Below, in pieces: positions 10,701-22,776 of a stretch of DNA of 64,000 bases. Every line of letters starts with the position of its first letter. Positions within the stretch are counted from its first letter, which is position 1. The notes beneath the pieces are model-generated. The model was given only the letters and a program-made list of their open reading frames with translations, was not told the origin of the DNA and made no database searches. Origin of the DNA: Micropterix aruncella (Eukaryota; Arthropoda; Insecta; Lepidoptera; Micropterigidae); NCBI GenBank assembly GCA_944548615.1, contig OX155961.1:17308838-17372837 (forward strand). Direction: 5' to 3'. Made by a program: the position numbers and the translations under genes.

Positions 10701-13700
10701 GCTCGCCCGCTGTAGTCGACAACTCTAGTTAGTACCTGTCCTCAGCAACCCCGTATGTACAATTTTAAAGGAGATCAGGGGGAGTGAGGAGGGGAGAGGG
10801 GCAGAGAGCGGATTGGCCGCCCTCTAATAAAAAAAAAACAATAAATAAAATACTAGTCTTTAATAATCACTGGAATATTATTGACTCTTTAATACGATCT
10901 TCCAAGCAGAATGCGTTGTCATCACCAGAGCAGCACAGGCAGTTGCAGCAAAAGATGTCGGAGACCTAAGCTTGAAATTTGTGTCCGACAGTGCCTCCGT
11001 GCTAAAAGCGCTAGCAAAAAATACTATTACCTCTGTCCATGTACTGGAATGCCACAATGCGCTTCAATCCATTGCAAGGTCAAATAGAGTGACCCTGCAA
11101 TGGATTAAGGGGCACAGCGACTCACTGGGCAACGACGCGGCAGACGAACTGGCCAAAAGGGGATCAAAGGAAATAGTATATGGACCGGAACCCTTGATGC
11201 CCATACCCCAGGCCCAAATAAAAACATGGCTACGCAGGAACACCGACGAAACCCACCTTAAAGAATGGAAAAGAAACGCAGGATGCAGGCAAACAAAAAA
11301 CGCGGTTCCGTAAGCGCCTAAAAAACTTACCCGCAACCTCACCAGATTAAACAGGGACAAAATCCGTATAGTCATAGGTACTATGACAGGCCACTGTCCC
11401 CTAAACAAACACCTGTTTACCATAGGTGTGACAGACAGCCCTCTATGCAGAGGATGCATGGAGGAAGAAGAAACGCCACAGCATGTGCTCATGGAATGCA
11501 GGAGCGTGGCAGAGCAACGGACAAGAATACTACAATCTCCAGCATCTGTCCCGGAGGCCTGTAGCAACACAAACAGGCTGCTAACCTTCTGGGACAGCCT
11601 GAATTGGCTGGAGTAACATAAATAGAAACATGAGCCACTCACATCGGCCCAATCAAGAGGCCAAGTGCGGGAAATAGCTCAGGAAAACTAACTAACTAAC
11701 TAGTATTGACTTTTAAAGCTGTAAAAAGAGTGGCTCACGGTGTCAGTCGCTTTAAATGAAAAAATGTTTGTATGTTTTTGTCAGTACATATTCTATAAGT
11801 TATATAGTGATAGTTATTGTATAAGTGATAATAATATAACATGGTAATGTGATATAACTGGCTTCAAGTGGATAAAGTAGACGAATTGATTATTTGATTG
11901 CTCAATGCCGTACTTCGTTTTTGCAGCTAGGATTTACTTTTAATAGACATAAGTTGGCCATATTGGCCTTGTAGAAAAAAATACTATCTTTACTTGTAAT
12001 ATTTTTATACCTTCAACAGATACTCTCGTGATGATATTATCGGCGAAGTCCTTTGTCCGTTATCTGGAGTGGAACTGCTATCGAGGGGTACCATCGCACT
12101 ATCCAGAGAGATTCAACCACGAAGTCTCAAGGTACATACATGAGCTCTGCTCCTTGCCTTGACAACTAAAAAATCGAAATCCGGCTCTATTGGCTACCTA
12201 CCTTATGCTTATATATTAATTGTATCAAAAGTGTAAACAGTGAGAAAACTTAAAGCTTCTTAGATGTGGGTCTATCGAAAGACATTTTGTATAAGATTAG
12301 TGGACACAGTCAAAAATTAAGATGTCCTTAAACATTAAAGCAAAAATACAGATATATCGACGGCTTGTATTCTCATATCCCTGTAACTCGTATTCTCATA
12401 TCGGGCAGCAACCAGGACTATACAATATCTTATAATCTTCCATCTTATAATACAAGGCAAGTCAGCCGAAAGGAGAGATCCGACAAAGGAGTTTATCCTG
12501 GCTCCGAAATCTTAGAGAATGATTGCAGAAATATACCACATTCGATTACCAAACTAATCAATTATAATTCTTGAGAACAAACTTAATTTAGAACAAAATA
12601 AACTAAATTTCGCAAAATTACACAGGTCTTGCATTGCTGGGTTCGAAAGCGGTTCTTTCGGTTCATATTGAATATGGAAACATTTATGTTTTTTTTTGTT
12701 ACACAGATGAGAAGTGTCGGCCGTGGTGAGCTGCTGGTATCTCTATGCTGGCAACCAGCTGCTGGCCGTCTGACTGTTGTACTACTCAAAGCGAGGAACT
12801 TGCCGAAGATGGACGTCACAGGACTGGCTGATCCGTGAGTATATACATTTATTTCTTTTGTTTTTATTCTTAAGCAGTAACAAAATACGTATAACCATTC
12901 CGAATTTTAGCCATTCAGAATCAGTATCAATTTGTTTATTCAGTATATATAATGAAAGCATGCCATAACAATCACACTAAAAGCTAGTTATCGGATATTA
13001 AAATTCATCAGTTGTTGATAATATATTGACATAAAATTAATGAAATAGAATATTAATTTGATTTAAACAATATTAACATTAATCATCATTAAAATATAAT
13101 TTCTAGTAGAATTTACCAAATTACCTAGCAACTAAGTTACAGAGATAAGACAGCGAGAGGCGTTGACTTAAGTCGGCTTTACACGGTTGATACATTGAAA
13201 ATAAAAACTGCAGAACTATTTACATGTACTCGTAATTATAGTATTTATAGTAATACACAAATAATCACATAATACAATAAAAAGTATCGAAATAAATGGG
13301 TGGCAAGGTGAACGCTCACATGTGGCAAGACAGCTGTCCTAAACCTACCACAGCCGGTTCGTAAGTCCGGAATCCACTGCTCACCCCCCAGAAGTGTAAA
13401 AATAGTATTATGATGGGCCCGACTCCGGTCGGTGAATTCCATGGCAGCTCCGTTTGTATTTATTTATTTTAAAAAACAAAGCTATATAGATGGTGAGTTA
13501 TGTTATGTTAAATATTGTAATCTACGTCTCCCAATCAATCTACTATTCTTCGCTGCTATCAGTTGTTTTCATCCACTAAGAACTAGCAATTCTGCTATGA
13601 TCATCGCTCCAAAGATGAACCCAAAGTGGACGAAGAAATAGCAGTAAACATTAAAGAATTAAGGGTCGATTTAAAAATGGATCTGGGAAAACATGCTACC

Positions 13701-16410
13701 AAATTTACATTACCATAAAGAATTTCCATATACCTAATGAAATCAATGTCGCGTAAGAGTGCAGAAAGACTTGACAAAACCCTTCTACATATTTAATTTT
13801 AAAGGATGTATACACTAATAGTAATTATTAATATTTATTAGCTGGACAATCAAAGAAAATTAAAAAGATAAAACTATTAGCTATAATCATAACAAAATGA
13901 TTTACAAATATTTAAATAATCATAATTGATAAAAAATAGAATAAGATTTACACCTAATTATAAATTTATGAATACCTAATTATAACGATTAAAAAATAAT
14001 GATAAAAACTAAAAACGAGGTTTAAATAAGTACATATAGAAGTATTAAAATAATCATTTTATACATACTATATATAGGTACAGCACATCGCTGGGTAAAG
14101 AACTGTCAACAAGAGAAGCTCCAAAACGCAAACTACTGCCGATTTAATATAATCTAACCAATTCTTCTCTCATTCTCTTGAGTAATTACCATTCTCAGAG
14201 CATCCTTGAGGTCTTTACTGCACCGAGAATCTTCCTCACATATCCTGACTATAGATAGAGATAAATTGCTCAACTTCAAACTTTATTTTAGTGAGTGTCC
14301 TGAATTTCTTTCAGTTACGTAAAGATGTACTTGCTCTACAACGGTCAGCGCATTGCTAAGAAGAAGACCCACGTTAAGAAGCGAACCCTGAACCCCATCT
14401 TCAACGAGAGTTTCGCGTTCGACGTCCCAGGAGGTGGCGGCGGGGAAGGTGGAGAAGGAGGATTGGAAGGTGTCTCCTTGGAATTGCTCGTTCTGGACTG
14501 GGATAGAGTCACCAAGAATGAGGTCAGTATTTGGGGATCTTCAAAGGCAGTGAAAAAAAATAAGACTTAAGATTACTACAAAACAATTCACTTTATAAAT
14601 ACGTGAAAGTTATCCCAAACTTGAAAATGGCAAATTTTTTAAAATTCTGCATGTAATTGTGACGGGAGATGAGGGGGAAATAAAATTGAGACAGAAGTAT
14701 TATCTTCCCTGCTAGTAGTTTTAATCGTTCAATTCTCTATTCGTCCGAAAATCGCCCGCTGTGAACCCCTGTATTTCGTCAATCGCTCGATGCTCACTTC
14801 AGTTTGCTGGATATGAAATTATTTCCCGACCTCCATTATGCCGGGCAATATTACTAGTTCAATAATACAAACGAAGTTGGTATGAGTGCGATGCGACGGC
14901 CACCATTGCGGCAAATGGGCGAAATCGCATTCGTAGAATATAATCTGCGGTTAAAATATTTAGTTAAAATATGTAATATTTTTTCTTTTTTTGACACTCC
15001 AATAAGACTCAGGAAAAAGCCCGCCTTATCAAAGGCGCGTCTGGTAAGACGAGCTTGGTCGCACTTTAATGAGAATCTTAGAAAACATTTTTTTTAAAAT
15101 TTAAGCGTTATTTAACCTGGACTCAAACAGATATATTCGTAAATTTAGAAGAATATGACGGTATTTTCTGGATCGTAAATTTTTCTTCTTTTGTGGTCTT
15201 GCATTTGAATGTGTATGTAACTAGTCTATATAAATACATTAAAAAATTTTCGTTGTAATGGCGTCGACACAGTTCGTTGGTAATGGCGTATTAGGTTGGA
15301 CGGCTGAACCGATTTGGATATTTTTTAAGAATGTTCGTAATAATTTAAATAAGGTCCTAACGGAAATTAAAATTGGAAATTTCAGTAAAACCGAAAGTGC
15401 TTTTATCCTACTCACTATTCGAACGATTGATATCCGTATTTTTATTAAAATAGGAACGACGTAGGTACCTATTAGATTGATTCTTTTTTGTTTTGATCGC
15501 TATGCTCTCGGGATGAAAACATTTCAATCGAATGTATTCATTGAAAAAAAAAAAAACTGGAAGATCTTGAGAAAAATCCGAAAAAACGCATTCCAGCCTA
15601 AATTAAAAAAAATATTTTTTTTCTACTTTTGTGTTGTTTTGAGATCTGTCCAATCAATGTAGTTATATAATTTATATTCCAATTTATTTATTTCGGTATT
15701 TATCTATATATGAAAATGTGCCAGAATGATGGCGCTGCTATACTTCGAAATGTCAAGATATTTTACTTGGAATTAACCGTAACAAAAAGACGGAAGCAAG
15801 GAAACCCAAATTTCCCATCGATGTATCAGGTTTTTGTTTCAGTCCAACCAACCAGACACAAATTTGGGGGGGGTGGAGTTTGTGTAGGGGGGAGGGGAGT
15901 TGGGGGTTGGGGGTTGTGAGGGATTGGGGGAGCGGATTGGGGGTGGAATTGGGGGTAAAGATGGGAGAGGGGGGGAGTGAGGAGGGGATTAGGGGGGTGA
16001 GGCTTGGAAGGGGAGATTTTAGGGGGTTGTGGAGTTTCGTGAGGAGGAGGGGGGGGGGGGCGAGTTGAGGGGTTTGGCGCGGGAGGGGGGGATTTTATGA
16101 TTGCTGGGAAAGTCTTGGAGTGACACAACTGACTTTTTCCTTTGTTTACATATTCCAATTGCTTTTCACAAATTCACAAAACGATCACAAACAAATTTAT
16201 TGAAATTTGGAAAGGACAACGTCTGTCGGGTCAGCTAGTACATAAATAAATAAACTAATAAATACATAAATAAATCTAACTTTTGTCTTTGGTATCTTTA
16301 TTCTTCAGGTCATCGGTAGACTTGAACTGGGAGCTGGTGGTCACCATTGGCGCGAAGTCGTCAGCGCTCCTCGTCGGCAGATCGCAGACTGGCACAAACT
16401 GACCGAATGA
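4507..16410 (+). CDS. Syt4: Synaptotagmin 4-type gene, 3' six coding exons
   Basis: Joined coding exons 4507-4792, 9518-9772, 12020-12131, 12707-12834, 14315-14522 and 16309-16410 give the C-terminal 362 residues of a synaptotagmin. Every intron is GT...AG and every phase matches. Order: Pro/Ala-rich linker, C2A, C2B, and a terminal WHKLTE typical of the family. Signatures such as [43 protein letters not shown] and [18 protein letters not shown] place it with Drosophila Syt4 and vertebrate SYT4/SYT11 rather than Syt1 or Syt7. The C2A top loop reads LSFDR: Ser replaces an Asp that binds calcium in Syt1, the known hallmark of the Syt4/11 group. C2B keeps its Asp residues ([15 protein letters not shown]). 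In flies Syt4 acts in postsynaptic and dense-core vesicle release; that role here is inferred. The N-terminal membrane anchor lies in unseen or unrecognised upstream exons. Confidence 0.96.
4975..5240. repeat. Interspersed repeat, copy 1 (empty site for the MITE at 22.9 kb)
   Basis: This segment of the large Syt4 intron matches 22777-22883 plus 23324-23500, and parts of it appear in reverse near 51140-51190. The uninterrupted stretch AAAACTACCTGACGAAC at about 5050 corresponds to the point where copy 2 carries a 0.44 kb insertion. No coding sequence is visible; it looks like a non-autonomous element. Confidence 0.6.
5241..6420. other. Syt4 intron, no feature recognised
   Basis: AT-rich intron sequence with T-runs near 5400-5440. 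I see no coding remnant, RNA gene or clear repeat boundary. Confidence 0.3.
6425..6869 (-). pseudogene. Non-LTR retrotransposon (jockey-like) reverse transcriptase fragment
   Basis: Read on the minus strand, the sequence gives conserved reverse transcriptase blocks in order: [19 protein letters not shown] (finger domain, equivalent to the NYRPISLLP..SKI motif), [24 protein letters not shown] at the position of the first catalytic Asp motif (DLSKAFD), and GVPQGSI. There are stops and at least one frameshift between these blocks. Catalytic YADD is not present. It is a truncated, dead LINE copy in the first large Syt4 intron, opposite in orientation to the gene, and is followed directly by a hairpin-rich repeat. 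Confidence 0.85.
6857..7125 (+). repeat. Hairpin-rich ~0.7 kb repeat family, copy 1 (partial, one end)
   Basis: This copy shares with the others the block from GACCGCGCAA..CGACCTCG through the terminus TTCGCCCGTTGTAGTCGACA CCGCCCAACTA. Only the terminal half is present. It abuts the LINE fragment at its left edge. Confidence 0.75.
7187..7830 (+). repeat. Hairpin-rich ~0.7 kb repeat family, copy 2
   Basis: Nearly the same as copy 3 (10050-10733) over its full length, from GGGCCCTTGCTGAGTTGGCC to GTTGACAACTCTAGTT. It contains short self-complementary words such as GCGCACCGTGCG. The open frame on the minus strand (about 116 codons) is shared with copy 3 but shows no similarity I recognise to a protein family, and I regard it as a by-product of GC content. 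Confidence 0.8.
7831..8508. other. Syt4 intron, no feature recognised
   Basis: Mixed-composition intron sequence without a recognisable gene or repeat. Confidence 0.3.
8509..8815 (-). pseudogene. Penelope-like element, 3' end fragment
   Basis: On the minus strand this reads the last residues of the GIY-YIG endonuclease C-terminus (TWNPLLKMF, compare TRNPVLKMF at 48.8 kb), then the element's 3' untranslated end containing GACAACGGCGGCTGCAACG and CACCGAAACGTCGGG and ending near TATCCTATTT. The same end appears at 26.9, 44.6, 48.5 and 56.1 kb. The copy is 5'-truncated. Confidence 0.7.
8816..9517. other. Syt4 intron, no feature recognised
   Basis: No coding or repeat signature was recognised apart from the pyrimidine-rich acceptor tract (TTTCCCTTTTTTTCATAG) immediately before exon 9518. 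Confidence 0.3.
9518..9772 (+). CDS. Syt4: Syt4 exon: core of C2A domain
   Basis: The acceptor is TTTTTTTCATAG and the donor AG|GTGAGT. The exon adds one base to finish the Arg codon of the previous exon, then 84 codons, then two bases of the next Arg codon. It contains the C2A strands and calcium loops: [18 protein letters not shown], the [15 protein letters not shown] block, [16 protein letters not shown] and [10 protein letters not shown]. In loop 1 one aspartate position carries Lys/Glu ([12 protein letters not shown]) and in loop 3 Ser stands where Syt1 has Asp, so this C2A is expected to bind calcium poorly or not at all. The polybasic KQHKVKTR region is intact. Confidence 0.97.
9855..10050 (-). 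pseudogene. Non-LTR retrotransposon reverse transcriptase fragment
   Basis: The minus strand reads [19 protein letters not shown], the NYRPIS..S.FAKV.E motif of jockey-like reverse transcriptases, with a stop just upstream. Only about 60 codons survive. It sits in the second Syt4 intron and is interrupted on its right by hairpin-rich repeat copy 3. Confidence 0.75.
10057..10733 (+). repeat. Hairpin-rich ~0.7 kb repeat family, copy 3 (with target duplication)
   Basis: Close relative of copy 2. AGTACCT occurs immediately left (about 10050-10056) and right (about 10734-10740), consistent with a 7 bp target-site duplication. The ends inside are short inverted repeats (TTAGAGAGTT at the left; AACTCTAGTT at the right). 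This suggests a non-autonomous DNA transposon. Confidence 0.7.
10894..11702 (+). pseudogene. Non-LTR retrotransposon 3' end: RNase H and CCHC tail
   Basis: The frame reads [13 protein letters not shown], then [13 protein letters not shown] and [20 protein letters not shown], the second and later acidic motifs of the RNase H domain found in I/R1-type retrotransposons. After a single in-frame stop (11311-11313) the same frame continues to a cysteine motif ([19 protein letters not shown]) and ends at 11616 with WDSLNWLE. The 3' tail is a short (AACT)n run, ACTAACTAACTAACTAG, at about 11687-11703. Reverse transcriptase is missing, so this is a 5'-truncated copy, in the same orientation as Syt4 within its second intron. 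Confidence 0.9.
12020..12131 (+). CDS. Syt4: Syt4 exon: end of C2A and inter-C2 linker
   Basis: Acceptor TTCAACAG, donor AAG|GTACAT. One base completes the Arg codon, then 37 codons: [16 protein letters not shown] followed by [20 protein letters not shown]. The SRDD.IGEV block is the conserved end of loop 3 and the last strands of C2A. The exon ends in phase 0. Confidence 0.97.
12707..12834 (+). CDS. Syt4: Syt4 exon: start of C2B
   Basis: Acceptor TTTTTTTGTTACACAG, donor CC|GTGAGT. It encodes [20 protein letters not shown], the first C2B strands, and [16 protein letters not shown] with both loop 1 aspartates. The initial ATG is an internal Met. The exon ends two bases into the Pro codon. Confidence 0.97.
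12930..13530. repeat. Interspersed repeat, related to 46.14-46.51 kb
   Basis: The block AAAGCTAGTTATCG.ATATTAAAATTC and later AATAATCACA and AACATTGTAATCTAC-like stretches recur in the same order at 46195-46500. A further segment, 13300-13470 (CACAGCCGGTTCGTAAGTCC and GGTCGGTGAATTCC), is absent from the second copy and looks like a LINE 3' end or separate insertion; I cannot classify it. Confidence 0.5.
13531..14314. other. Syt4 intron, AT-rich, no feature recognised
   Basis: Strongly AT-rich, no coding remnant. It ends with the acceptor tract GAATTTCTTTCAG before the next exon. Confidence 0.3.
14315..14522 (+). CDS. Syt4: Syt4 exon: central C2B with Gly/Glu-rich loop
   Basis: Acceptor TTTCTTTCAG, donor GAG|GTCAGT. 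One base completes Pro, then 69 codons to phase 0. It carries the C2B polybasic strand ([16 protein letters not shown]), [10 protein letters not shown], a glycine/glutamate-rich insertion ([13 protein letters not shown]) and the loop 3 sequence [13 protein letters not shown] with two Asp residues kept. The polybasic strand is the part of C2B that binds phosphoinositides and SNARE complexes in synaptotagmins. The Gly-rich loop is encoded by a GGN-rich run and may vary in length between species. Confidence 0.97.
14523..15224. other. Last Syt4 intron, 5' part, no feature recognised
   Basis: No gene or clear repeat was recognised here before the Helitron. Confidence 0.3.
15225..16238 (+). mobile_element. 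Non-autonomous Helitron in the last Syt4 intron
   Basis: The left end is TCTATATAAATAC followed by the widespread lepidopteran phrase GGCTGAACCGATTTGG. The right end is GACAACGTCTGTC (short hairpin) then GGGTCAGCTAG followed by T, the Helitron CTRR-T signature. The element is 1.0 kb and has no Rep/helicase coding sequence. It is in the same orientation as Syt4 and ends 70 bp before the last exon. The base before the left TC is G rather than the usual A, so the 5' end is less certain. Confidence 0.75.
15866..16091 (+). repeat. G-run tract (potential G-quadruplex cluster)
   Basis: About 226 bp on the Syt4 sense strand consist almost entirely of runs of 3-12 G separated by short A/T-containing spacers. 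There are far more than the four runs needed for a G-quadruplex. It lies inside the Helitron, about 220 bp upstream of the last Syt4 exon. Long proline-rich open frames on the minus strand are a by-product. Confidence 0.9.
16309..16410 (+). CDS. Syt4: Syt4 last coding exon
   Basis: Acceptor TATCTTTATTCTTCAG; phase 0 start; 33 codons then TGA at 16408-16410. It encodes [18 protein letters not shown] and [14 protein letters not shown], the final C2B strand and the conserved C-terminal Trp-His motif. There is no canonical AATAAA within about 300 bp downstream, so the poly(A) site is not assigned. Confidence 0.97.
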   Translation, partial: VIGRLELGAGGHHWREVVSAPRRQIADWHKLTE

Positions 16411-16735
16411 ATTTATTCAACTATCAAGATTCCCAATCAACTATCAACATACATTCCACCCATAAATTGCTCCATGTCACATTCTTCGCTGCCAGAAAGT
16501 ATTTGAAATTCATCGACAACATTACTAAATTTATTATGCCCTGAATAGTTTATGTAACTGCTAATGAGCTTATTTATACAGCGTGGCAGAAAGTAGCTAA
16601 TCTTTAATCCACTTATGAAAAGATCTTGTAAAATTGCACAATTTACAAGGAGGCTTCCAAATGCGTGTTTCGTGTTGTCCTAACGGAGGATGGGCAAAAA
16701 TGGTAAGGGATACATCCTTAACGACCAATAACGAC
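16411..16735 (+). other. Probable Syt4 3' untranslated region
   Basis: Directly follows the stop codon. No canonical polyadenylation signal or repeat is visible until the hairpin-rich repeats begin at about 16740. Confidence 0.4.
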
Positions 16736-16739
16736 CAGG

Positions 16740-17510
16740 GGAAAAACGTCAACTACAACGGGCGAACCTGAAAACCAAGGAAAGTATAGTTGGGCGATGT
16801 CGACTACAACGGGCGAACCCGTCACCCCAGGCTGGTATAACGATATGTGATAGTTCTTTCAGCCGTGGGATGAGCATAGAATACTTTGGGACGGCACAGA
16901 CCTAACTTCCAGCAAAGCCACCAACCCGCCAGAGTCCAACGCCTTGCGGCGAGGCACTAGCTAGGTAGGTAACTCAGTGGAGCTACCAGTTTTGGTAGGA
17001 TATCTTCGTTTGAAATTAACCTTCAGGATACCTTCCTCCTCCTGACTGGTTACGGGACAGAGATCGCTTACGCGACCTTTACTTATGAATTCCTATACGA
17101 CCTTTATCGATTCAGTTTGAATCTATCGCGGACCAAAGGCATCTTTTTCCTGGCTCTGGATTCAGGGTCAGGTAGCCTAATGGTCAATTCAAGACTGGTT
17201 GACGACAGGTCAACATCCACCCCCGTTGTTTAAGAGACAGTATATTTCCATAGTCTCCAGACTCCTTCAGCAATTAGTCAGAGTGCACATCCGATTGGCA
17301 TCGCCGAACGGTGCGCAAACCGTCCAGTAGCGCCGGGATGCAATCCCGCCAGGAGAAACCGGTCCACCAGCCGTGAGGCCTGAGACGCGAGAGTCTTTCC
17401 CGGGTTAGCCTTCTACACGAGGAGGCTTCTGAATAGGAGCTGAATCGTGAGTTGAGCCGATCCGAGAACAAAATGGATCTTATGCACCAAGCTACAGGAA
17501 GCCATTCGCT
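16740..17510 (-). repeat. Hairpin-rich ~0.7 kb repeat family, copy 4
   Basis: Reverse-oriented relative of copy 7. The terminus AGTTGGGCGATGTCGACTAC lies at about 16788, and an extra partial terminus (GTCAACTACAACGGGCGAAC) precedes it at about 16748. The interior matches copies 6 and 7, e.g. TCTATCGCGGACCAAAGGC and AATTAGTCAGAGTGCA. It runs straight into copy 5. Confidence 0.8.
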
Positions 17511-18150
17511 GCCCAGGAAGGTATAACGATATACAAATAATCGTTCTTTCAACCTGGGCTGAGCTTAGAAATTTGGGGACGAAAACAATCCACCAACAAG
17601 CTCCGTCAACTGGTCCGTCAGAGTCTTGAGCCTTACGCGAGGCACTGAGAAGCACCCAGCGGGCATGGTCGCCTCTGGCTACCAGTTATAGTCGGATTTA
17701 TACGGTCTCCCGACTGGTTACGAAAACGAAGTCGCTCGCGCGGCTTCTACCTTATGTAAGCTGTAATTCAGTTTGAATTTATCTTGGTCCAAGGCGTCCC
17801 ATGCCGGCTATCCACTCGGGATCTGATAGCGAATTGATCGTTCCAAGAGCGGCTGACATAAGGCCAACAACCACCCCCGCTCCATAGGAAACAAAACGGG
17901 ATACCCAGTCGATTGGCTGACGCAGCACGGTGAGCACATTGTCCAGATGCGCCCGAAGAACGACTTCCAGGAAAAGCTAACCCAATTGCAGACTAAGTTG
18001 CAATGGTAACCAGAGTCCATTGCAGGGCTCGAACTTCTACGAGGAGGCTACCAGTTGGGTGCTGACCCGTGAGTTAATTCGACCCATAAACAAAGCAGAT
18101 CAAAAAGGATCAGCTGCACAAGATCCATTAGCATCCAAATACGATCAGAC
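17511..18150 (-). repeat. Hairpin-rich ~0.7 kb repeat family, copy 5 (head-to-tail with copy 4)
   Basis: Starts at CCAGGAAGGTATAACGATAT, the internal point equivalent to CCAGGCTGGTATAACGATAT of copy 4, so its own terminus is missing. It is more diverged than copy 4 and fades out near 18150. Confidence 0.7.
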
Positions 18151-19572
18151 ATTATGTCGTTGGAAAGCTCTTTTCATAACCGTCATTTCTTACTATTGCT
18201 GTCCGTCTTAAATCATTGTGTAGAAAAAGTTACAGGTAAAAGAAAAATCTGGGTCATTATATGAAAACTCGTCGCTTATCACTGGCGGTATGTAGAGCCA
18301 CGCCACGCCGCCATGTTTCGTGTCGCCATGTTGTTTTGGTTATGGGAACTGCCAAAGTAACAATTGTATGGTTGCATTATAGAATAGAAAATAGAATAAA
18401 TTTATTGTGCTATAAAAATAATACCTAATAAATATTTCACTGGTTTTATAAAAGAAGGCAAATGGTGGACTTATCGCTATAGAGATATCTAACAGTGAAC
18501 CATTATCAGTTTTAATATATGGCGATTAGTTTGTTATTTTGAAACTGAGACGTAATACCAAATATTTTACTGTACAACTTTTTTTGATACAATGACAAAG
18601 GTTTTGATCTTTACACAATGTTTGACAAAGGCTTTTGACAAAGGTTTTGATCTTGAAACTGTAACTTTTTTCTCACAATAATTTGAGACTGATCGGCGTA
18701 GTAACAAATGATAGTCACAAAATGTGCGTTTCAATGACGCATGCTCGGTTGTTATTGGTCGGTGGGGTAGTTTGTCCCATCCTCTTTTCATGTTATAAAT
18801 ATATTATAGTAGCTATTCGGAAGTATTTATTTTTAAAACAAAATTTCAAATACTTTCCGCAACGCGCAAACTTACTATAATAAAACTTATTTAATAGTAA
18901 TATGTGTTATAACACTTTCTAGAAAAATAAAAAGTCTGTGTCATATATGAAATCGAAGTCGAATCTGTGTCATATAATTTCGCTTCAGAGAGAAAAGTTT
19001 AAAAATATTATCGAAAAACTAGCGATTGTTTTTACCTATTACTAAAAAATAAACTATATTATATTTTTATGATGTATATTCGCAGACATATCTAAAAAAA
19101 TGCATAACTCTACTTTTACACTAAAACGAAGTATCTATATAGTTCATAGGACCTAATTTGCTCTTTCTATAATATTAATAAATGTTGTTGTATGTAGAGT
19201 CCGCATAAAGAAAACAGTCCTAAGCCAAATTTTAATTATTATCATAACGAAAACACAAAACTATATCATTGTACTTATGATAGTATTAGTTGTAGTAGGA
19301 TAAGTGCTAACATCCATACTTCTATAACATTCCATGTTTAATTAGTGAGGGATTGGGAAAAGAAGAGAGATTGATATATGAAAAGTGTATGTATACAAAG
19401 GAAAGTAAGAGATTTATATTGTAGATAGTCGTAGAGTATTTGGTTCAAACAGAAACCTAATATCGATGTACAGTTTATTTCGCATAGTAGCAGTAGAAAT
19501 ATAGAAATAGTGGGCATCGAAAAACAGTTGAAAATCCAATCAATCCGCATTATTGTCACCATCCCTGCATTC
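18151..19572. other. AT-rich region, no gene recognised
   Basis: The phrase CATTATCAGTTTTAATAT.TGGCGATTAGTTT at about 18501 recurs near 21950, so part of this belongs to an unclassified repeat. GTGTCATATA-like words recur around 18250 and 18940-18980. No coding remnant was recognised. Confidence 0.35.
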
Positions 19573-21239
<1,667 letters not shown>

Positions 21240-21780
21240 TGTGTCACCCCAAGACTTTCCTGACTAGTATCCGGGGAGGTGCGAAAAAACAGCGTCATTT
21301 TTTACTCTAGTACCTCAAATTTGTATGGCAGGTACCCCAAACGTTGGTCGTAAGTACCCCAAAAACTAATAGGTTCTTCCGATGGTTAACAGAAGCTTCT
21401 ATGCCAAATTTTAACTTAGACAGATTAAGCGTCTGGGCGCTATCGCGGAAACAATTTTTTCGCCGGGAACCCCAAATTTGTATGGGAGGTACCACAACCG
21501 TAGGGCGTAGGGACTCCAAAAACTAATGGGTTCCTCCGACGGTTAACAGAAGCTTATATACCAAATTTCAGCTCAATCCGATTAAGCGTCTGGGCGCTAT
21601 CGTGGAAGAATACATACATACAGACATACAGACATACAGACATACAGACAGACAGAGATCGGTCTGGAAATAGTCTCAATCGTCTCAGGGAGTCTCAAAA
21701 TATATATTCCCATCTTCATCTCAAAATTTTTTTTTAGCGCGATCACAATACTTTCCTTTCCGATAGGTCGTCAGGAAAGT
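21240..21780. repeat. Unclassified transposon-like repeat with two internal ~150 bp units
   Basis: Two diverged direct copies (about 21310-21455 and 21466-21605) share CCCCAAATTTGTATGG, GGTTAACAGAAGCTT and GATTAAGCGTCTGGGCGCTA. They are followed by a (CATACAGA)n run at 21610-21655. TTTCCTGAC near 21260 and GTCAGGAAA near 21771 are inverted, so these may be the element's ends. Confidence 0.6.
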
Positions 21781-22070
21781 AAAAACACACAACGATGTTT
21801 CTACGTGATCCCGCGTTTTCCGCTGAAGTTCATGGAAACTTGTTGAACCTTCAAATGCCGCTTTTTAATCTAGCTACAATGTAAATAAGTAATGTAGCTA
21901 AGTATACAGAAATTACATGTTATTTGCCACAATAAATGTAAATAAGTTGCATTATCAGTTTTAATATCTGGCGATTAGTTTTTGAGTAAAAAGAAAATCG
22001 ATAAAAATTTGAGAATCAGAGAGAATCCGAAACGTGTGTACCTAATGTCAGGCACGTATCAATTGTGGCT

Positions 22071-22091
22071 GGGGGGGGGGGGGGGGGGGGG
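22071..22091. repeat. Poly-G run of 21 bases
   Basis: A pure G homopolymer inside a moderately GC-rich repeat segment. A shorter G tract in a similar setting lies at 2222-2242. Confidence 0.95.
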
Positions 22092-22242
22092 TAATTGGGA
22101 TTTAACCCTTGGAAATCCGGCGTATTTTCGTTTCTTCTACGCGAAATTTGAAGTCTGGATATGTGCCTGTGCGTACGTGGATACCCGGGGCGAGGGGCCT
22201 TTCTCGGGCCCATTTTTTTTGTTACGCCATTGGTTTATGACG

Positions 22243-22508
22243 ATGATCTGGTACTGATTTAGTAGGTATCTAGTGATTTAATAGGTATCTGGGACTGATT
22301 TATTTAAAGACCTAAATGCACTTGGGGGGAATAGTTGAAAATGAAATAGTGCTAATGACGTTGATGACCATGATCTGGGATTGATTTATTAGGTATCTAG
22401 TGATTAAGTAGGTATTTGGGACTGATTTATTTAAAGACCTTAATGTACATGAACTGAATAACGGAAAATGAAGTAGAGCTAATGATGTTGACGACGATGA
22501 TCTGGGAC
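22243..22508. repeat. Tandem repeat, two ~128 bp units
   Basis: Each unit runs from GATTTA.TAGGTATCTAGTGA to GATGATCTGGGA and contains TTTAAAGACCT.AATG.AC. A third, partial unit is at about 20757-20830. No coding sequence. Confidence 0.8.
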
Positions 22509-22776
22509 TTGATTTAGTCTGCAAATTTTGTATCAATTTCTACAACTAAAGGAAGCTAATTTGAAACTTATTATATATATATATATATATAATAATAGTA
22601 GTAGGAATAATTCTATGGCCGCATTACGAATGCATCATCACAAATTGTCAATGTTGCCAATCGTCAACATTGTACCTACCCCGAAAATGAATTGATATGA
22701 AGAAACTTCTATAATAAGTTATAACATTTCCGACAAGCCCAAAAACTTGACGGACGGTTTCGTGTACAGTGAAATT

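Noticed and set aside
15826..16158. Proline-rich 110-codon minus-strand frame
   Set aside because: It is the complement of the G-run tract; low complexity, no start context or homology.
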